Of a stretch of 64,000 bases of DNA, positions 34,148-43,271 are shown in pieces; position 1 is the first letter of the stretch; each line of letters starts with the position of its first letter. The position numbers and the translations under genes were made by a program. The notes beneath the pieces are model-generated. The model did no database searches, was not told the origin of the DNA, and saw nothing but the letters and a program-made list of their open reading frames with translations. Location of the stretch: the NCBI RefSeq assembly GCF_022479115.1, contig NZ_CP092497.1, forward strand, positions 5,518,001-5,582,000. The letters run 5' to 3'. This DNA is from Amycolatopsis sp. EV170708-02-1 (GTDB lineage Bacteria > Actinomycetota > Actinomycetes > Mycobacteriales > Pseudonocardiaceae).

Positions 34148-34196
34148 CTTGTTCGCGAAAGGGTTGCCGGAGCCGTGAGCCGGGTAACCGGTCGGT

Positions 34197-34451
34197 ATGA
34201 CGAACTGCGAAGTCTGCGGAAACGACTACGACAAGACGTTCGAGATCCACACCGTCGACGGAGCGAAGCACACCTTCGACTCCTTCGAATGCGCGATCCA
34301 CCAGCTGGCGCCGATCTGCGAGCACTGCGGCTGCCGCGTGGTCGGGCACGGTATCCAGGTGGAGGACCGCTTCTTCTGCTGCGCCCACTGCGCCAGGGAG
34401 AGCTCGGTCGCCGGCGGCGACAAGGCACGCGACGCCGTCGCGACGCACTGA
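34197..34451 (+). CDS. Small cysteine-rich zinc-binding protein
   Basis: 84 aa with CEVCGNDYD at the N-terminus, C in FECAIH, CEHCGC in the middle and CCAHC near the end: two interleaved zinc knuckles. The C-terminal FFCCAHC resembles bacterial metallothionein ends, but the whole is not a standard metallothionein. Possibly a metal-storage or redox-sensing protein. No clear ribosome site. Function unknown. Confidence 0.75.
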   Translation: MTNCEVCGNDYDKTFEIHTVDGAKHTFDSFECAIHQLAPICEHCGCRVVGHGIQVEDRFFCCAHCARESSVAGGDKARDAVATH

Positions 34452-34456
34452 TCCGG

Positions 34457-34590
34457 TCAGATCGCGAAGCGAAGGACCGCGCCGACGCCCTCCGTCAGAC
34501 CCTCGCCGCTGACGGGGACGATGTCCGCGCCTTCGGCCAGCACGGCCACCGGAAGCGCCTCGTCCGCCCGGCATTCGGTCAGCGTCTCCG
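34457..34590 (-). pseudogene. C-terminal remnant of an unidentified gene
   Basis: A reading frame with strong GC-third-position bias ends at 34457 and reads ...[17 protein letters not shown] then [20 protein letters not shown]. It has no start codon and stops being coding-like near 34590, where the GMC remnant on the other strand begins. Looks like the tail of a truncated gene; family not recognised. Confidence 0.35.
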
Positions 34591-34596
34591 TCCCGG

Positions 34597-35078
34597 AGAG
34601 TCACCGTCTCCGGCCGTCGCACCCGCACCGGCCGCCACAAACTGGTCTCGGGGCCGGGGCACGGCGAACCGAACCCGACCTGGATCCCGGCGGGCAACGA
34701 CGCCGCACGCCGCGTCGCCGAGAAGATCGACGGCATCGCGGGAGGGACGACCGGCGAGATCCTCAACATCCCGATGACCGCGCATTTCCTCGGCGGTTGC
34801 GCCATCTCCGACGATCCGGACCGTGGTGTCATCGACCCGTACCACCGGGTGCACGGATAGACGGCCTGCACATCGTCGACGGATCCACCATCTCGGCGAA
34901 TCTCGGCGTCAACCCTTCCCTGACCATCACCGCCCAGGCGGAACGGGCGATGTCCTTCTGGCCCAACCGCGGCGACGCCGATCCCCGGCCGCCATCGGGC
35001 GAGGCCTACCGGCGGATCGGCGCCGTGCCGCCGCGGACTCCCGCGGTCCCGGCCGGCGCGCCCGCCGCCCTGCGGTGA
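34597..35078 (+). pseudogene. GMC-type oxidoreductase (cholesterol-oxidase-like), C-terminal remnant
   Basis: About 160 codons corresponding only to the C-terminus of an FAD-dependent GMC oxidoreductase: [39 protein letters not shown], then after a one-base loss at about 34859 [20 protein letters not shown] and [12 protein letters not shown] in the next frame. The N-terminal FAD half is absent, so this is a true truncated pseudogene next to another gene fragment, which suggests a deletion junction near 34.59 kb. Confidence 0.75.
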
Positions 35079-35129
35079 CGCTCCCGTGGGCGGGCACCCG
35101 GACGGGCGCCCGGGTGCCCGCTGATCGGC

Positions 35130-35549
35130 TCACACCACGGCCTGGACCCAGCCGTCGGTCTCGTCGACGACCTCACCACCGCTGATCTGCTCCAGCTTGT
35201 AGTTGATGGTCGTCCCCTCCGGGAATTGGTAGTCGCACTCCTCGGAACCGTTCTCCGAACCGTTGTAGTCCTTGCAGGAGCCCTTGAACTTCCCGTGCGA
35301 GTTCGGCGCCGAGCTGGTCCAGCGCAGCCGCGCGCCGTTCCCGTCCCAGGTGTCGTCCGCGACCTTCAGCCGGTCCCCGTACGAGATCACACAGCCCCAG
35401 TCGTCGTTGAGCCAGATCTTCGTCTTGGCGCAGGACGCCCGGTCGCCGTCCCGGGTACCTTCCGTCGCACTCGCGGTGGTGACACCCATCGTGGCCGTGG
35501 CAGCGGCCACCAACGCCGCCACGGCGGCGAATCGCTTCATCTTGCTCAC
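35130..35549 (-). CDS. Secreted small protein of unknown function
   Basis: 139 aa with a Sec signal peptide (MKRFAAVAALVAAATATMG, cleavage after ASA). The mature part has four cysteines (C in RASCAKTK, WGCVIS, GSCKDY and EECDYQ), which could make two disulfides, and an overall beta-rich composition. GTG 35549 was chosen for the GAGGGGG ribosome site; an ATG three codons later is possible. Not recognised. Confidence 0.75.
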   Translation of the reverse strand: MSKMKRFAAVAALVAAATATMGVTTASATEGTRDGDRASCAKTKIWLNDDWGCVISYGDRLKVADDTWDGNGARLRWTSSAPNSHGKFKGSCKDYNGSENGSEECDYQFPEGTTINYKLEQISGGEVVDETDGWVQAVV

Positions 35550-35716
35550 TGTTGTTCCCCCTCTGTCGTTCTCTTCGGAGGATTCCAACGTCATCAGCCG
35601 GACGGCCCGGCGGCAAGGCGAACGGCGCGGACTGGGAGGCGGGAACGAAACAGCGGCCCTGACCAGCGGGAACGTGACGTCCTGGGACGAACCGGCCGCG
35701 TTGGGAGACGCGCCCG

Positions 35717-37450
35717 TCAGGAAGCCGGCCTGTCCGCCAGCTGCTCCAGCCGGGCCATCTCGACGTCGAGGGCGGTCTGGGCCCGGCTCAGCGCCTCCGA
35801 GCTGTAGGCGCCCCTCGACCGGGCGTGCTGGAGGCGTTCGGACTGTTCGGTCAGGACCCGCAAGCGCAGCCGCAGGTACTGCTCGATCTGTTCAGGAGCC
35901 GGACGGTCGCCCGGCGCCTCGGGCGGGACGCGCACGTCCGAGCGCACCCGGTCCACGACCCGGTCGACGAAGGGCCCGTTGCCCGGATCCTCCAGGGCGG
36001 GATCGTCCAAAAGGGACTTCGCCGCGTCGGCCAGCTCGGTCGTGAGCCGGACGTACTCGCGCCGCAACCGGCCAGGGTCCTCCGACGGCACGCGCGCCGC
36101 GCGGATCACCGCAGGCAACGTCATTCCCTGGACCAGCAGGGTCGTGGTCGCCACCACGTAGGCGATCAGGACCAGCAGTGCGCGGTCCGGGGTGTCCTGG
36201 GGCAGGGTCTGCGCCGCCGCGAGGGTGATCGCGCCGCGCATCCCCGCCCAGCCGAGCACCACGCCGCCGCGCCAGCCCAGTGTCTCGGTGAGCCGGAACT
36301 CGACGTCGGCGGCGGCACGGTCGAGCCGTTTCCGGAAATGCGCCACCCGCCTCGGCGACGCCTTGTCCAGCCGCTCGGTGACGGCGGGATTCGACTCGTC
36401 GCCCCGCAGCACCGCCTGCGTCGTTTCCAGCCGGGGCTTGAACCGGGCGGCTTTCCGCTGCTCGCGATACAGGCCGCCGACCAAGGGCCCGACGAAGACG
36501 ATGCGCGCGACGATGACCAGCGCCGACGCGGCCAGACCGATGACGAGCGCGCGCCCGACGCTCGAACCGTCCTCGTGCACCTCGTCGACGAGGGTTTTGA
36601 CGCTGAGCCCCATGAGCAGGAACATCGCGCTCTCCAGCAGGAAAGCGGCGGTGCGCCAGTTGACGGCCTCGGCGAGCCGATCCGTCGCGCGCAGGTGCCG
36701 CGGTGCGAGGTGGCCGGTCACCAGACCGGCGACGACGACCGCGAGCACGCCCGAGGCTCCGGCCTCTTCGGCGGGCAGGAAGGCGATGAACGGGACCACG
36801 AAGGAGATCGCGGTGTTGAGTACGGCGTTGCCCAGCAACGCACGCACGCGGACGTTGACGATCCCGACGAGGAGCCCGATGCCGGCCGCCACGACGACCG
36901 CGTAGAAGAACTGCCCCACGATGCCCCAGACGGAGACCGACCCGGCGACCGCGGCGACGGCCGACCGCAGCAGCACGAGCGCGGAGGCGTCGTTGACGAG
37001 CCCTTCGCCTTCGAGCACGGTCAGCAGCCGGGGCGGCAGGCCGAGCCTCCTTCCGACGGACGTCGCGGCGACGGCGTCGGTGGGGCTGATGACCGCGCCG
37101 AGCGCGAACGCGGCGGGCCAGCCGATGTCCGGGATCAGCCAGTGGAACAGCCAGCCCGCGCCCAAGGTCGTCCCCACCACGAGCAGCACCGCGAGACCGG
37201 TGATCGGCCGGATGTTCCGCCGGAAGTCGACCACCGGCATGTTCACCGCCGCCGAATACAGCAGCGGCGGGAGCACCCCGGCGAGGATCAGCTCGGGTTC
37301 GATCTCCGGATGCGGGACGCCCGGCAGGAAGCTCAGGCCGATACCGGCCAGCACGAGGCTCAGCGGAGCGGCCACGTTGAGCCGCTCGGAGAACGCGGCC
37401 ACCGCGACGATGCTGACGACACCGAGTACGACGACGAGAGTCAGGTTCAC
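35717..37450 (-). CDS. Na+/H+ antiporter, CPA1 family
   Basis: About 577-aa membrane antiporter: twelve or more helices in residues 1-400, with family motifs ALGAVISPTDAVAATSV, LEGEGLVNDASALVLLR and GMRGAITLAAA, then a cytoplasmic helical tail (about 430-577) with coiled-coil character. Maintains sodium and pH homeostasis. GTG 37450 starts immediately before the first helix; an ATG at 37495 adds 15 hydrophilic residues and cannot be excluded. Confidence 0.9.
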   Translation of the reverse strand: MNLTLVVVLGVVSIVAVAAFSERLNVAAPLSLVLAGIGLSFLPGVPHPEIEPELILAGVLPPLLYSAAVNMPVVDFRRNIRPITGLAVLLVVGTTLGAGWLFHWLIPDIGWPAAFALGAVISPTDAVAATSVGRRLGLPPRLLTVLEGEGLVNDASALVLLRSAVAAVAGSVSVWGIVGQFFYAVVVAAGIGLLVGIVNVRVRALLGNAVLNTAISFVVPFIAFLPAEEAGASGVLAVVVAGLVTGHLAPRHLRATDRLAEAVNWRTAAFLLESAMFLLMGLSVKTLVDEVHEDGSSVGRALVIGLAASALVIVARIVFVGPLVGGLYREQRKAARFKPRLETTQAVLRGDESNPAVTERLDKASPRRVAHFRKRLDRAAADVEFRLTETLGWRGGVVLGWAGMRGAITLAAAQTLPQDTPDRALLVLIAYVVATTTLLVQGMTLPAVIRAARVPSEDPGRLRREYVRLTTELADAAKSLLDDPALEDPGNGPFVDRVVDRVRSDVRVPPEAPGDRPAPEQIEQYLRLRLRVLTEQSERLQHARSRGAYSSEALSRAQTALDVEMARLEQLADRPAS

Positions 37451-37595
37451 CGGATTTCGTGTCCTCTCGCCGGTCAGGTGGCCTGTCGTGTCCATTGGTG
37501 ACACGACGGCACCGGACCCGCAAGTCGGCGCCCGATTCGCGCACTTTGCGCATTCCCGCGCCAAGCACCCGAATCCGACACAGGGGGCAGGCTTA

Positions 37596-37610
37596 TGTCC
37601 TTTATGGACA
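37596..37610. promoter_or_regulatory. TGTCC-TTTAT-GGACA palindrome, copy 2
   Basis: Perfect TGTCC/GGACA arms around TTTAT, upstream of the antiporter on the minus strand and downstream of the methyltransferase. Same core as the sites at 34133 and 45091. Confidence 0.5.
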
Positions 37611-37636
37611 ACTGAGGTCGTGATCTGGTCTGCGCC

Positions 37637-38380
37637 TCAGCGCAGCGCCGCCAGGACGTAGTCGTCGCCGGACTGCCACACCGGTGCCACTTCCGCGAAG
37701 CCCGCCTCCCGGAGCAGCCTGGAGTGCTCCTGCGGGCTGAGCCGGTTGCCGTAGCCGGTCGAGATGCCGCGCAGCTCTTCGGCCGTGAAGTGCTCCCGCA
37801 GCGCGGGATCGGCGGCGGCCGCCGCCCACCAGGTCTTCCAGTCCTCGTTGGCGTGGACCCCGGCACGGGCCGCGCGGCGCTCCTTGACCACCTCGGCGAG
37901 CTCGCGGATGGCCGGCTGTTCGTCGTAGAGGTGGTCGCCGTTGACGAGCGCTCCGCCCGCCCTCAGCGCGCCGGCGAGGTCGCGGTAGACCTCGGCGAGC
38001 CGCTCGGGGCGCAGCCAGTGCAAGGCGGTCGTCGAGACCGCGGCGTCGACCGGCCGCCACTTCAGCCAGCCGCTTTCGGCGAGGTCGGCCCGGACGTACT
38101 CGATGCCGCCCTGCTCCGGCCGGGTCGCCCTGGCGAGGGCGAGCAGGAACGGGTCGTCGTCGACGCCGACGATCCGGGCGTGCGGCAACCGCCGGGCGAG
38201 CCTGGTGGTCAGCGAGCCCGGACCGCAGCCGAGGTCCAGCACCAGCGGCTCGGCGACGTCTCGGCAGACGTGTTCGACGACGTCGATCAACACGGTGAAG
38301 CGTTCTTCACGGTCGGCGACATAGCGTTCCTGCTGCACGTCCCACCGGCGCACCCAGTCCGCCGCGAGTTTCCCGTCCAC
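37637..38380 (-). CDS. SAM-dependent methyltransferase (class I)
   Basis: About 247-aa Rossmann methyltransferase: motif I VLDLGCGPGSLTTRLA, motif II acidic end VGVDDDP, motif III VSTTALHWL as in the trans-aconitate methyltransferase group. Substrate unknown. GTG 38380 has an excellent AAGGGGAGG upstream; earlier in-frame starts would reach into the divergent riboswitch leader, so they are disfavoured. Confidence 0.85.
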   Translation of the reverse strand: MDGKLAADWVRRWDVQQERYVADREERFTVLIDVVEHVCRDVAEPLVLDLGCGPGSLTTRLARRLPHARIVGVDDDPFLLALARATRPEQGGIEYVRADLAESGWLKWRPVDAAVSTTALHWLRPERLAEVYRDLAGALRAGGALVNGDHLYDEQPAIRELAEVVKERRAARAGVHANEDWKTWWAAAAADPALREHFTAEELRGISTGYGNRLSPQEHSRLLREAGFAEVAPVWQSGDDYVLAALR

Positions 38381-38426
38381 CGGCCTCCCCTTCGTGATCT
38401 TGATCCTGTGTAGCACACCCCGCTCA

Positions 38427-38552
38427 TGGGTTACCGTGTGCGCCACAACCCAAGAAGGTGCCCGTCGGGGGAAGCCGGTGTGAATCCGGCGCTGACCCGC
38501 AACCGTGAACGGCCGTACGCCGTGAGCCGGACTGCCCGCCGGACACCGCCAA
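38427..38552 (+). ncRNA. Cobalamin riboswitch
   Basis: Contains the conserved B12 box beginning AGCCGGTGTGAATCCGG (38473-38489) and continuing GCTGACCCGCAACCGT, preceded by GCCACAA...GGTGCCCGTCGGGGGAAG and followed by a GTGAGCCGGACTGCCCGCC segment (P-stem and kissing-loop region). It lies about 85 nt before the transporter start. Cobalamin binding should switch off the downstream cobalt importer. Edges are approximate. Confidence 0.92.
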
Positions 38553-38637
38553 CCCCAACTGTCGTGGAGTGCGGAGCGGGGTCCCGTTCACGTGCGGTCG
38601 CGCGCCCGGGACAGTGCTCGATGTCCCGGAGGTACCT

Positions 38638-40146
38638 ATGACGCGTCATCCGCTCACCCGTCGGAGACTGCTGGCGCTGGCCGCGCTCGCGCCCCTGGCC
38701 GCCTGCGGGACCGCGCCGGCGGACACCGGCCGGCTGCGAGTGGCGTTCGCCGCGGGCGGGTCGAAGGAGACCCTCGACCCGGCCCAGGTTTCGCTCTTCG
38801 TCGATCAAGCGCGGGCCAAAGCACTCTTCGACACGCTGGTCGCCTACAACGCCGACACCTCCTTGCGGCCGCGGCTGGCGGAGTCCTGGGAAAGCGACGC
38901 CGCGGGCACGCGCTGGCGGATCCGGCTGCGGCAGGCGGCCTTCCACGACGGACGCCCGGTCACCGCGGACGACGTGCTCTACAGCTTCCGGCGGATCGCC
39001 GATCCCGCGCTGGCGTCCTCGTCGCGGCAATATTTCGCGAAGGTGGACTTCGCCCGCAGCAAAGCGTTGTCCCCCAACGAAATCGAGCTGACGCTGGCCG
39101 CGCCCGACTTCGAGTTCCCGTCGGGCTGGGGCGCTCCCGGCGCGGAGATCGTGCCGGCCGGGACGACGGACTTCACCGCGCCGGTAGGCTCCGGGCCGTT
39201 CCGGTTCGTCTCGTTCACTCCCGGCGGCCCGGCGGTTTTCCGCAAGAACGAGTCGCACTGGGACGGCGCGCCGAGCGTCGACGAGCTGGAATTCGTGCCG
39301 GTCAGCGAAGAAGCCGCGCGCGTCAACGCGTTGCTGTCCGGGCAGGTCCACTACGCCCACGACCTCGCGGCCGGAACCGCGGCCCGGCTGGCCGGCGACG
39401 GGCGCGTTTCGCTGCTCGAAGCCAAGGGAACGACGATGCAGGGCCTGATCCTGCGCCTGACCCAACCCCCGTTCTCCGACCCGAGGCTGGTGCGCGCCGT
39501 TCTGTCCGGAGTGGACAGAGAGGCGCTGAACCGCGTCGCACTGGCCGGACGTGGCGAGATCGGCAACGACCTGTTCGGCAAGGGGCTCCGCGGGTACGCC
39601 GCGGACATCCCCCAACGCCGCCGCGACGTCGACCTGGCCCGGTCGCTCGTCCGCGAGGCGGGCGCGGAGGGGCTGGCCTTCGCCGTCGAAACCAGCGACG
39701 TCGACCCGGGCTTCGCCACCGCGGCCACGCTGATTTCCCAGCAGCTCAAGGAGATCGGGCTCGCCGCCACGCCGAACACCCGCGCGTCGAGCACCTACTT
39801 CAGCGAGATCAAGACCAAGGGTGTCGCCGCGCTCACCCGCACGGCCACGCTGCCCGTCCCGACGTTCCTCAACCAGCGCTTCCGCACCCGCGGCTCGAAC
39901 AACGTCAACGGCTTCGGCTCGCCGGAGTTCGACGCGCTCCTGGATCGCGCCACCGCCACCGCGGACGAACGGGCCAGGCTGGCCCTGTTCGGCGACGCGC
40001 AGCGGATCGTCCACGAATCGGGCGGTCTGCTCGCCTGGGGGTTCAGCACCTGGACGATCGCCGTGTCGAAGCGGGTTTCCGGGGTGGTGACGGCGCCACC
40101 GAACACCTTCGATTGGGCGCGGTTCGACCGCGCCCGGCTCTCCTGA
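38638..40146 (+). CDS. ABC transporter substrate-binding lipoprotein, probable cobalt (Opp/Nik family)
   Basis: 502-aa family 5 solute-binding protein. The N-terminus TRRRLLALAALAPLAAC combines a Tat-like twin arginine with a lipobox, lipidated at C23. Typical SBP_bac_5 landmarks: DPAQVSLFVDQARA, FHDGRPVTADDVLYSF and VGSGPFRFV. B12-riboswitch control argues for cobalt or a cobalt chelate rather than peptides (inference). GGAGG 8 nt before ATG 38638 fixes the start after the riboswitch. Confidence 0.9.
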   Translation: MTRHPLTRRRLLALAALAPLAACGTAPADTGRLRVAFAAGGSKETLDPAQVSLFVDQARAKALFDTLVAYNADTSLRPRLAESWESDAAGTRWRIRLRQAAFHDGRPVTADDVLYSFRRIADPALASSSRQYFAKVDFARSKALSPNEIELTLAAPDFEFPSGWGAPGAEIVPAGTTDFTAPVGSGPFRFVSFTPGGPAVFRKNESHWDGAPSVDELEFVPVSEEAARVNALLSGQVHYAHDLAAGTAARLAGDGRVSLLEAKGTTMQGLILRLTQPPFSDPRLVRAVLSGVDREALNRVALAGRGEIGNDLFGKGLRGYAADIPQRRRDVDLARSLVREAGAEGLAFAVETSDVDPGFATAATLISQQLKEIGLAATPNTRASSTYFSEIKTKGVAALTRTATLPVPTFLNQRFRTRGSNNVNGFGSPEFDALLDRATATADERARLALFGDAQRIVHESGGLLAWGFSTWTIAVSKRVSGVVTAPPNTFDWARFDRARLS

Positions 40147-40147
40147 C

Positions 40148-41089
40148 GTGCCGGGTCACACCGTACGACGGCTGGGTTTCGCCGTGGTGCAGGCGATGTT
40201 CGTGCTGGTCGCGACGTTCGCCGTGACCGCGTTGCTCCCCGGCGACGCCGCCTCGGTCGTGCTCGGCGAACAGGCCACCGACGAGCAGGTGGCGACCGTC
40301 CGCCAGCAGCTCGGGCTCGACCGGCCGCTCCTCGACCGGTTCGGGAGCTGGCTTTCGGGGCTGGTCACCGGCGATCTCGGCCGGTCGCTCGTGACCGGCG
40401 CGCCGGTGGCCGACGAGATCGTCCGCCGCCTCGCCGCGACCGCGGTGCTCGCCGGGGTGACGCTGCTCGTGCTCGTACCGCTCGCGCTGGTCGTCGGAGT
40501 GGTCTGCGGGCTGCGCGAAGGATCGCGGATCGACCGGGCGCTCACCGCGGTCACGCTGTTCCTGCACTCGATCCCCGAGTTCGTCCTCGGCCTGCTGCTG
40601 GTCGCGGGATTCGCCGTGCACACCGGATTGCTTCCGGCCACCGCGGCCGGAACGGACCCGGCCGCGCTCCCCGAGGTGTTCGTGCTGCCGGTGATCGTGC
40701 TGGTCGCCCGGCAGCTGTGCGACGTCGCCCGGCAGCTGCGGATCGGGATCGCCGAACAGACCCGGGGGCCGGTGGCCGAGCATCTGCGCCTGCTCGGGCT
40801 CCCCGAACGCACCGTGGTGCTGCGGCATCTCCTGCCCGCCGCCGCCGCACCCGCCGTGCAGCAGCTCGCCCGCGCCGTCGAAGGACTGCTGACCGGCACG
40901 GTGATCGTCGAATCCCTGTTCGCGATCACCGGGCTCGGCACGGGTTTCGTCGAGGCCGTGCAGAACCGGGACATCCCGCAGGTGCAGGGCTACGTGCTGG
41001 TGTTCGCCGGCGTGGTCGTGCTCGGGAACCTCGTCGCCGACCTGGTCGCGCACCGGCTGACCCCGCGCCGGGAGCTGGTCACATGGTGA
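40148..41089 (+). CDS. ABC transporter permease (NikB/DppB type)
   Basis: 313-aa inner-membrane permease: one N-terminal helix, a periplasmic loop, then five helices with the EAA-type loop EHLRLLGLPERTVVLRHLLP. GTG 40148 directly follows the SBP stop. Pairs with the next permease. Confidence 0.92.
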   Translation: MPGHTVRRLGFAVVQAMFVLVATFAVTALLPGDAASVVLGEQATDEQVATVRQQLGLDRPLLDRFGSWLSGLVTGDLGRSLVTGAPVADEIVRRLAATAVLAGVTLLVLVPLALVVGVVCGLREGSRIDRALTAVTLFLHSIPEFVLGLLLVAGFAVHTGLLPATAAGTDPAALPEVFVLPVIVLVARQLCDVARQLRIGIAEQTRGPVAEHLRLLGLPERTVVLRHLLPAAAAPAVQQLARAVEGLLTGTVIVESLFAITGLGTGFVEAVQNRDIPQVQGYVLVFAGVVVLGNLVADLVAHRLTPRRELVTW

Positions 41090-41868
41090 GCCGGGCGCTC
41101 GGGTGGTCGCTGCTCGCGATACCGCTCCTGCTCGCGGTGGCCGGGCCGGTGCTCGCGGGCCCCGTGGTGTCGGTCGGCGCGCCCTGGCAGGCGCCGGCCG
41201 CCGCGCATCCGCTCGGCACCGACGTCCTCGGCCGCGACGCGCTCACGGTGATCCTCGCGGGCGGGCTGCCCGTGATCGGCATGACCGTCGCCGCGCTCCT
41301 GCTCGCTTATCTGGCCGGGGTGCCGCTCGGTCTCGTCGCGGCCGGGCGCGGACGGCTCGCCGACGAAACCGTGATGCGCTCCCTCGATCTCGTGCTGGCC
41401 TTCCCGTCGCTGCTGGTGCTCATGGTGCTCGCCGCGACCGGGCACCGCGGGCCCGGTGTGCTCATCCCGGCCGTGGCCTTCCTCCAGGTACCGGCGATCA
41501 CCCGCGTGGTGCGGGCCGCGGCCTTGGCGCCCGGCTGCCGTACCGCCGTGGAAGCCCTGACCCTGCAAGGAAGACCGTGGTGGCGTATCCAGCTCGGATA
41601 CGTCGCCCGGCACGTCACCGGCCCGGTCGCGACCGACGCCGGCACCAGGCTCGGCGTGGTGCTCTATCTGCTGGCGTCGGCGAACTTCCTCGGCCTCGGC
41701 CTGCCCGCCGACTCCCCGGACTGGGCCGTGGTCATCGAACGCAACAGCGAGGCCCTCTACACCGCGCCCGCGGTGGTGCTCGTGCCCGCCGCGCTGCTGA
41801 TGGCGTTGTGCGTGGGCACGAACCTCGTCACCGACCGGCTGCTCGCCGCCCGGCGGGTGATCCCGTGA
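41083..41868 (+). CDS. ABC transporter permease (NikC/DppC type)
   Basis: 261-aa permease with an N-terminal helix, the family's HPLGTDVLGRDALTVIL segment, and the EAA loop EALTLQGRPWWRIQLGYVA. ATG 41083 overlaps the previous stop by 7 bp and its own stop overlaps the ATPase GTG, so all four subunits are coupled. Confidence 0.92.
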   Translation: MVSRALGWSLLAIPLLLAVAGPVLAGPVVSVGAPWQAPAAAHPLGTDVLGRDALTVILAGGLPVIGMTVAALLLAYLAGVPLGLVAAGRGRLADETVMRSLDLVLAFPSLLVLMVLAATGHRGPGVLIPAVAFLQVPAITRVVRAAALAPGCRTAVEALTLQGRPWWRIQLGYVARHVTGPVATDAGTRLGVVLYLLASANFLGLGLPADSPDWAVVIERNSEALYTAPAVVLVPAALLMALCVGTNLVTDRLLAARRVIP

Positions 41869-43271
41869 CCGTTCTGGAGATCACCGGTCTGTCCGCCCAC
41901 GCCGGGGAAACCGTTCTGCTCGACGACGTCTCACTGACCCTCGAACCGGGCCGCGTCCTCGTCGTGCTCGGCGCGTCCGGCGCGGGGAAGACCACCCTGG
42001 GCCTCGCCGCGACCGGACGGGCTCGCCCGGGGATCACGCTGTCCGGTTCGGTGCGGCTGGCCGGCTCCCCGCTGCTGGACCGGACCGCTACCGAACTGCG
42101 ACGAGCCACGGCCGGGGTCGCCGGCCACCTGCCGCAGCAGCCGTCGGCGGTGCTGGACCCGGTCCGCCGCTGCGGGCCGGTGCTGGCCGAACTCGCCGCG
42201 CTTCACCACCACGGCCGCGCCGCGCGGCTCGCGGCGGCCCGCACCGCCTTGGCGGAGGCGGGACTCGAGTCGGAGCTGTGGCGCCGGTTCCCGCATCAGC
42301 TGTCCGGTGGGCAGCAGCAGCGCATGGCGCTGGCCACCACTCTCGTGACCAGGCCCCGGCTACTCGTGCTCGACGAGCCGACCAGTGGTCTCGACGCGGC
42401 GAACAGGACCGTGCTCACCGCCAGGCTCGCGGAGCTTTCCCGGTCCGGAACGGCGTTGCTGATCCTGACCCACGACCTCACGCTGGCGCGTGCGCTGGAC
42501 GGCGACGTCGCCGAACTCCGCGACCACCGTCTGCACCCGTGCGAGGCCGTCCCCGGCCCCGTGCGCCTCGATGAGCCCGCGCCGCCGTCGCCGGCCTCGC
42601 CGGTACTCGTCGTTCGCGGACTCACGGTGCGCGCCGGGCGGACGGCCCTCGTCGAGGACGTCGACCTGGAGCTCGCGGCGGGCAGCCGCACCCTGATCAC
42701 CGGGGTCTCGGGAGCGGGCAAGACGACCCTCGCCCGCGCGGTCGCCGGTCTGACCCCGCCGACCGCTGGCACGATCGAAGTCGACGGCGTCCGGCTCCCC
42801 CGCCTCGCCCGTCGTCGCGATCGCGCACAGCTGCGGGCCGTCCAGTACGTCCACCAGGACAGCCGCGCGTCCTTCGACGAGTTCCGTGAGGTGCTCGACC
42901 AGGTGGCCGACACCGCCCGTCTTCTTCGCGGCCTCGATCGCGAAGAAGCCCGGCTCGAAGCGACGGAGATCCTGGGATCCCTCGGCGTCGACCCGGACGG
43001 CCGCCGTCCCGGCTCGCTCTCCGGCGGCCAGCTCCAGCGCTGTGCCGTGGCCCGCGCGCTCCTGGCCCGCCCCAGGGTCCTCGTCTGCGACGAGACGACC
43101 TCCGCCCTCGACGCGGCCAACCGCGACCGGCTCTGGGATTTCGTGACCGCGACGGCGCTCCGGCACGGCATCGCGCTGCTCATGATCAGCCACGACACCG
43201 CGGCCGCCCCGTTCGCGGACGGCACGTTCACCATGTCCGGCGGGCGCCTTCGTCGAGGAGGACGGGCCTAG
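41865..43271 (+). CDS. Fused double ABC ATPase (NikD-NikE / DppD-DppF type)
   Basis: 468-aa chain with two complete nucleotide-binding domains. NBD1 (about 1-225): Walker A GASGAGKTT, signature LSGGQQQR, Walker B LLVLDEPTSG. NBD2 (about 245-465): GVSGAGKTT, LSGGQLQR, VLVCDETTSA. Each is normally a separate gene in nickel or peptide systems. Starts with GTG in a GTGA overlap; the last 4 bp overlap the convergent NCS1 gene. Confidence 0.93.
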   Translation: MTVLEITGLSAHAGETVLLDDVSLTLEPGRVLVVLGASGAGKTTLGLAATGRARPGITLSGSVRLAGSPLLDRTATELRRATAGVAGHLPQQPSAVLDPVRRCGPVLAELAALHHHGRAARLAAARTALAEAGLESELWRRFPHQLSGGQQQRMALATTLVTRPRLLVLDEPTSGLDAANRTVLTARLAELSRSGTALLILTHDLTLARALDGDVAELRDHRLHPCEAVPGPVRLDEPAPPSPASPVLVVRGLTVRAGRTALVEDVDLELAAGSRTLITGVSGAGKTTLARAVAGLTPPTAGTIEVDGVRLPRLARRRDRAQLRAVQYVHQDSRASFDEFREVLDQVADTARLLRGLDREEARLEATEILGSLGVDPDGRRPGSLSGGQLQRCAVARALLARPRVLVCDETTSALDAANRDRLWDFVTATALRHGIALLMISHDTAAAPFADGTFTMSGGRLRRGGRA

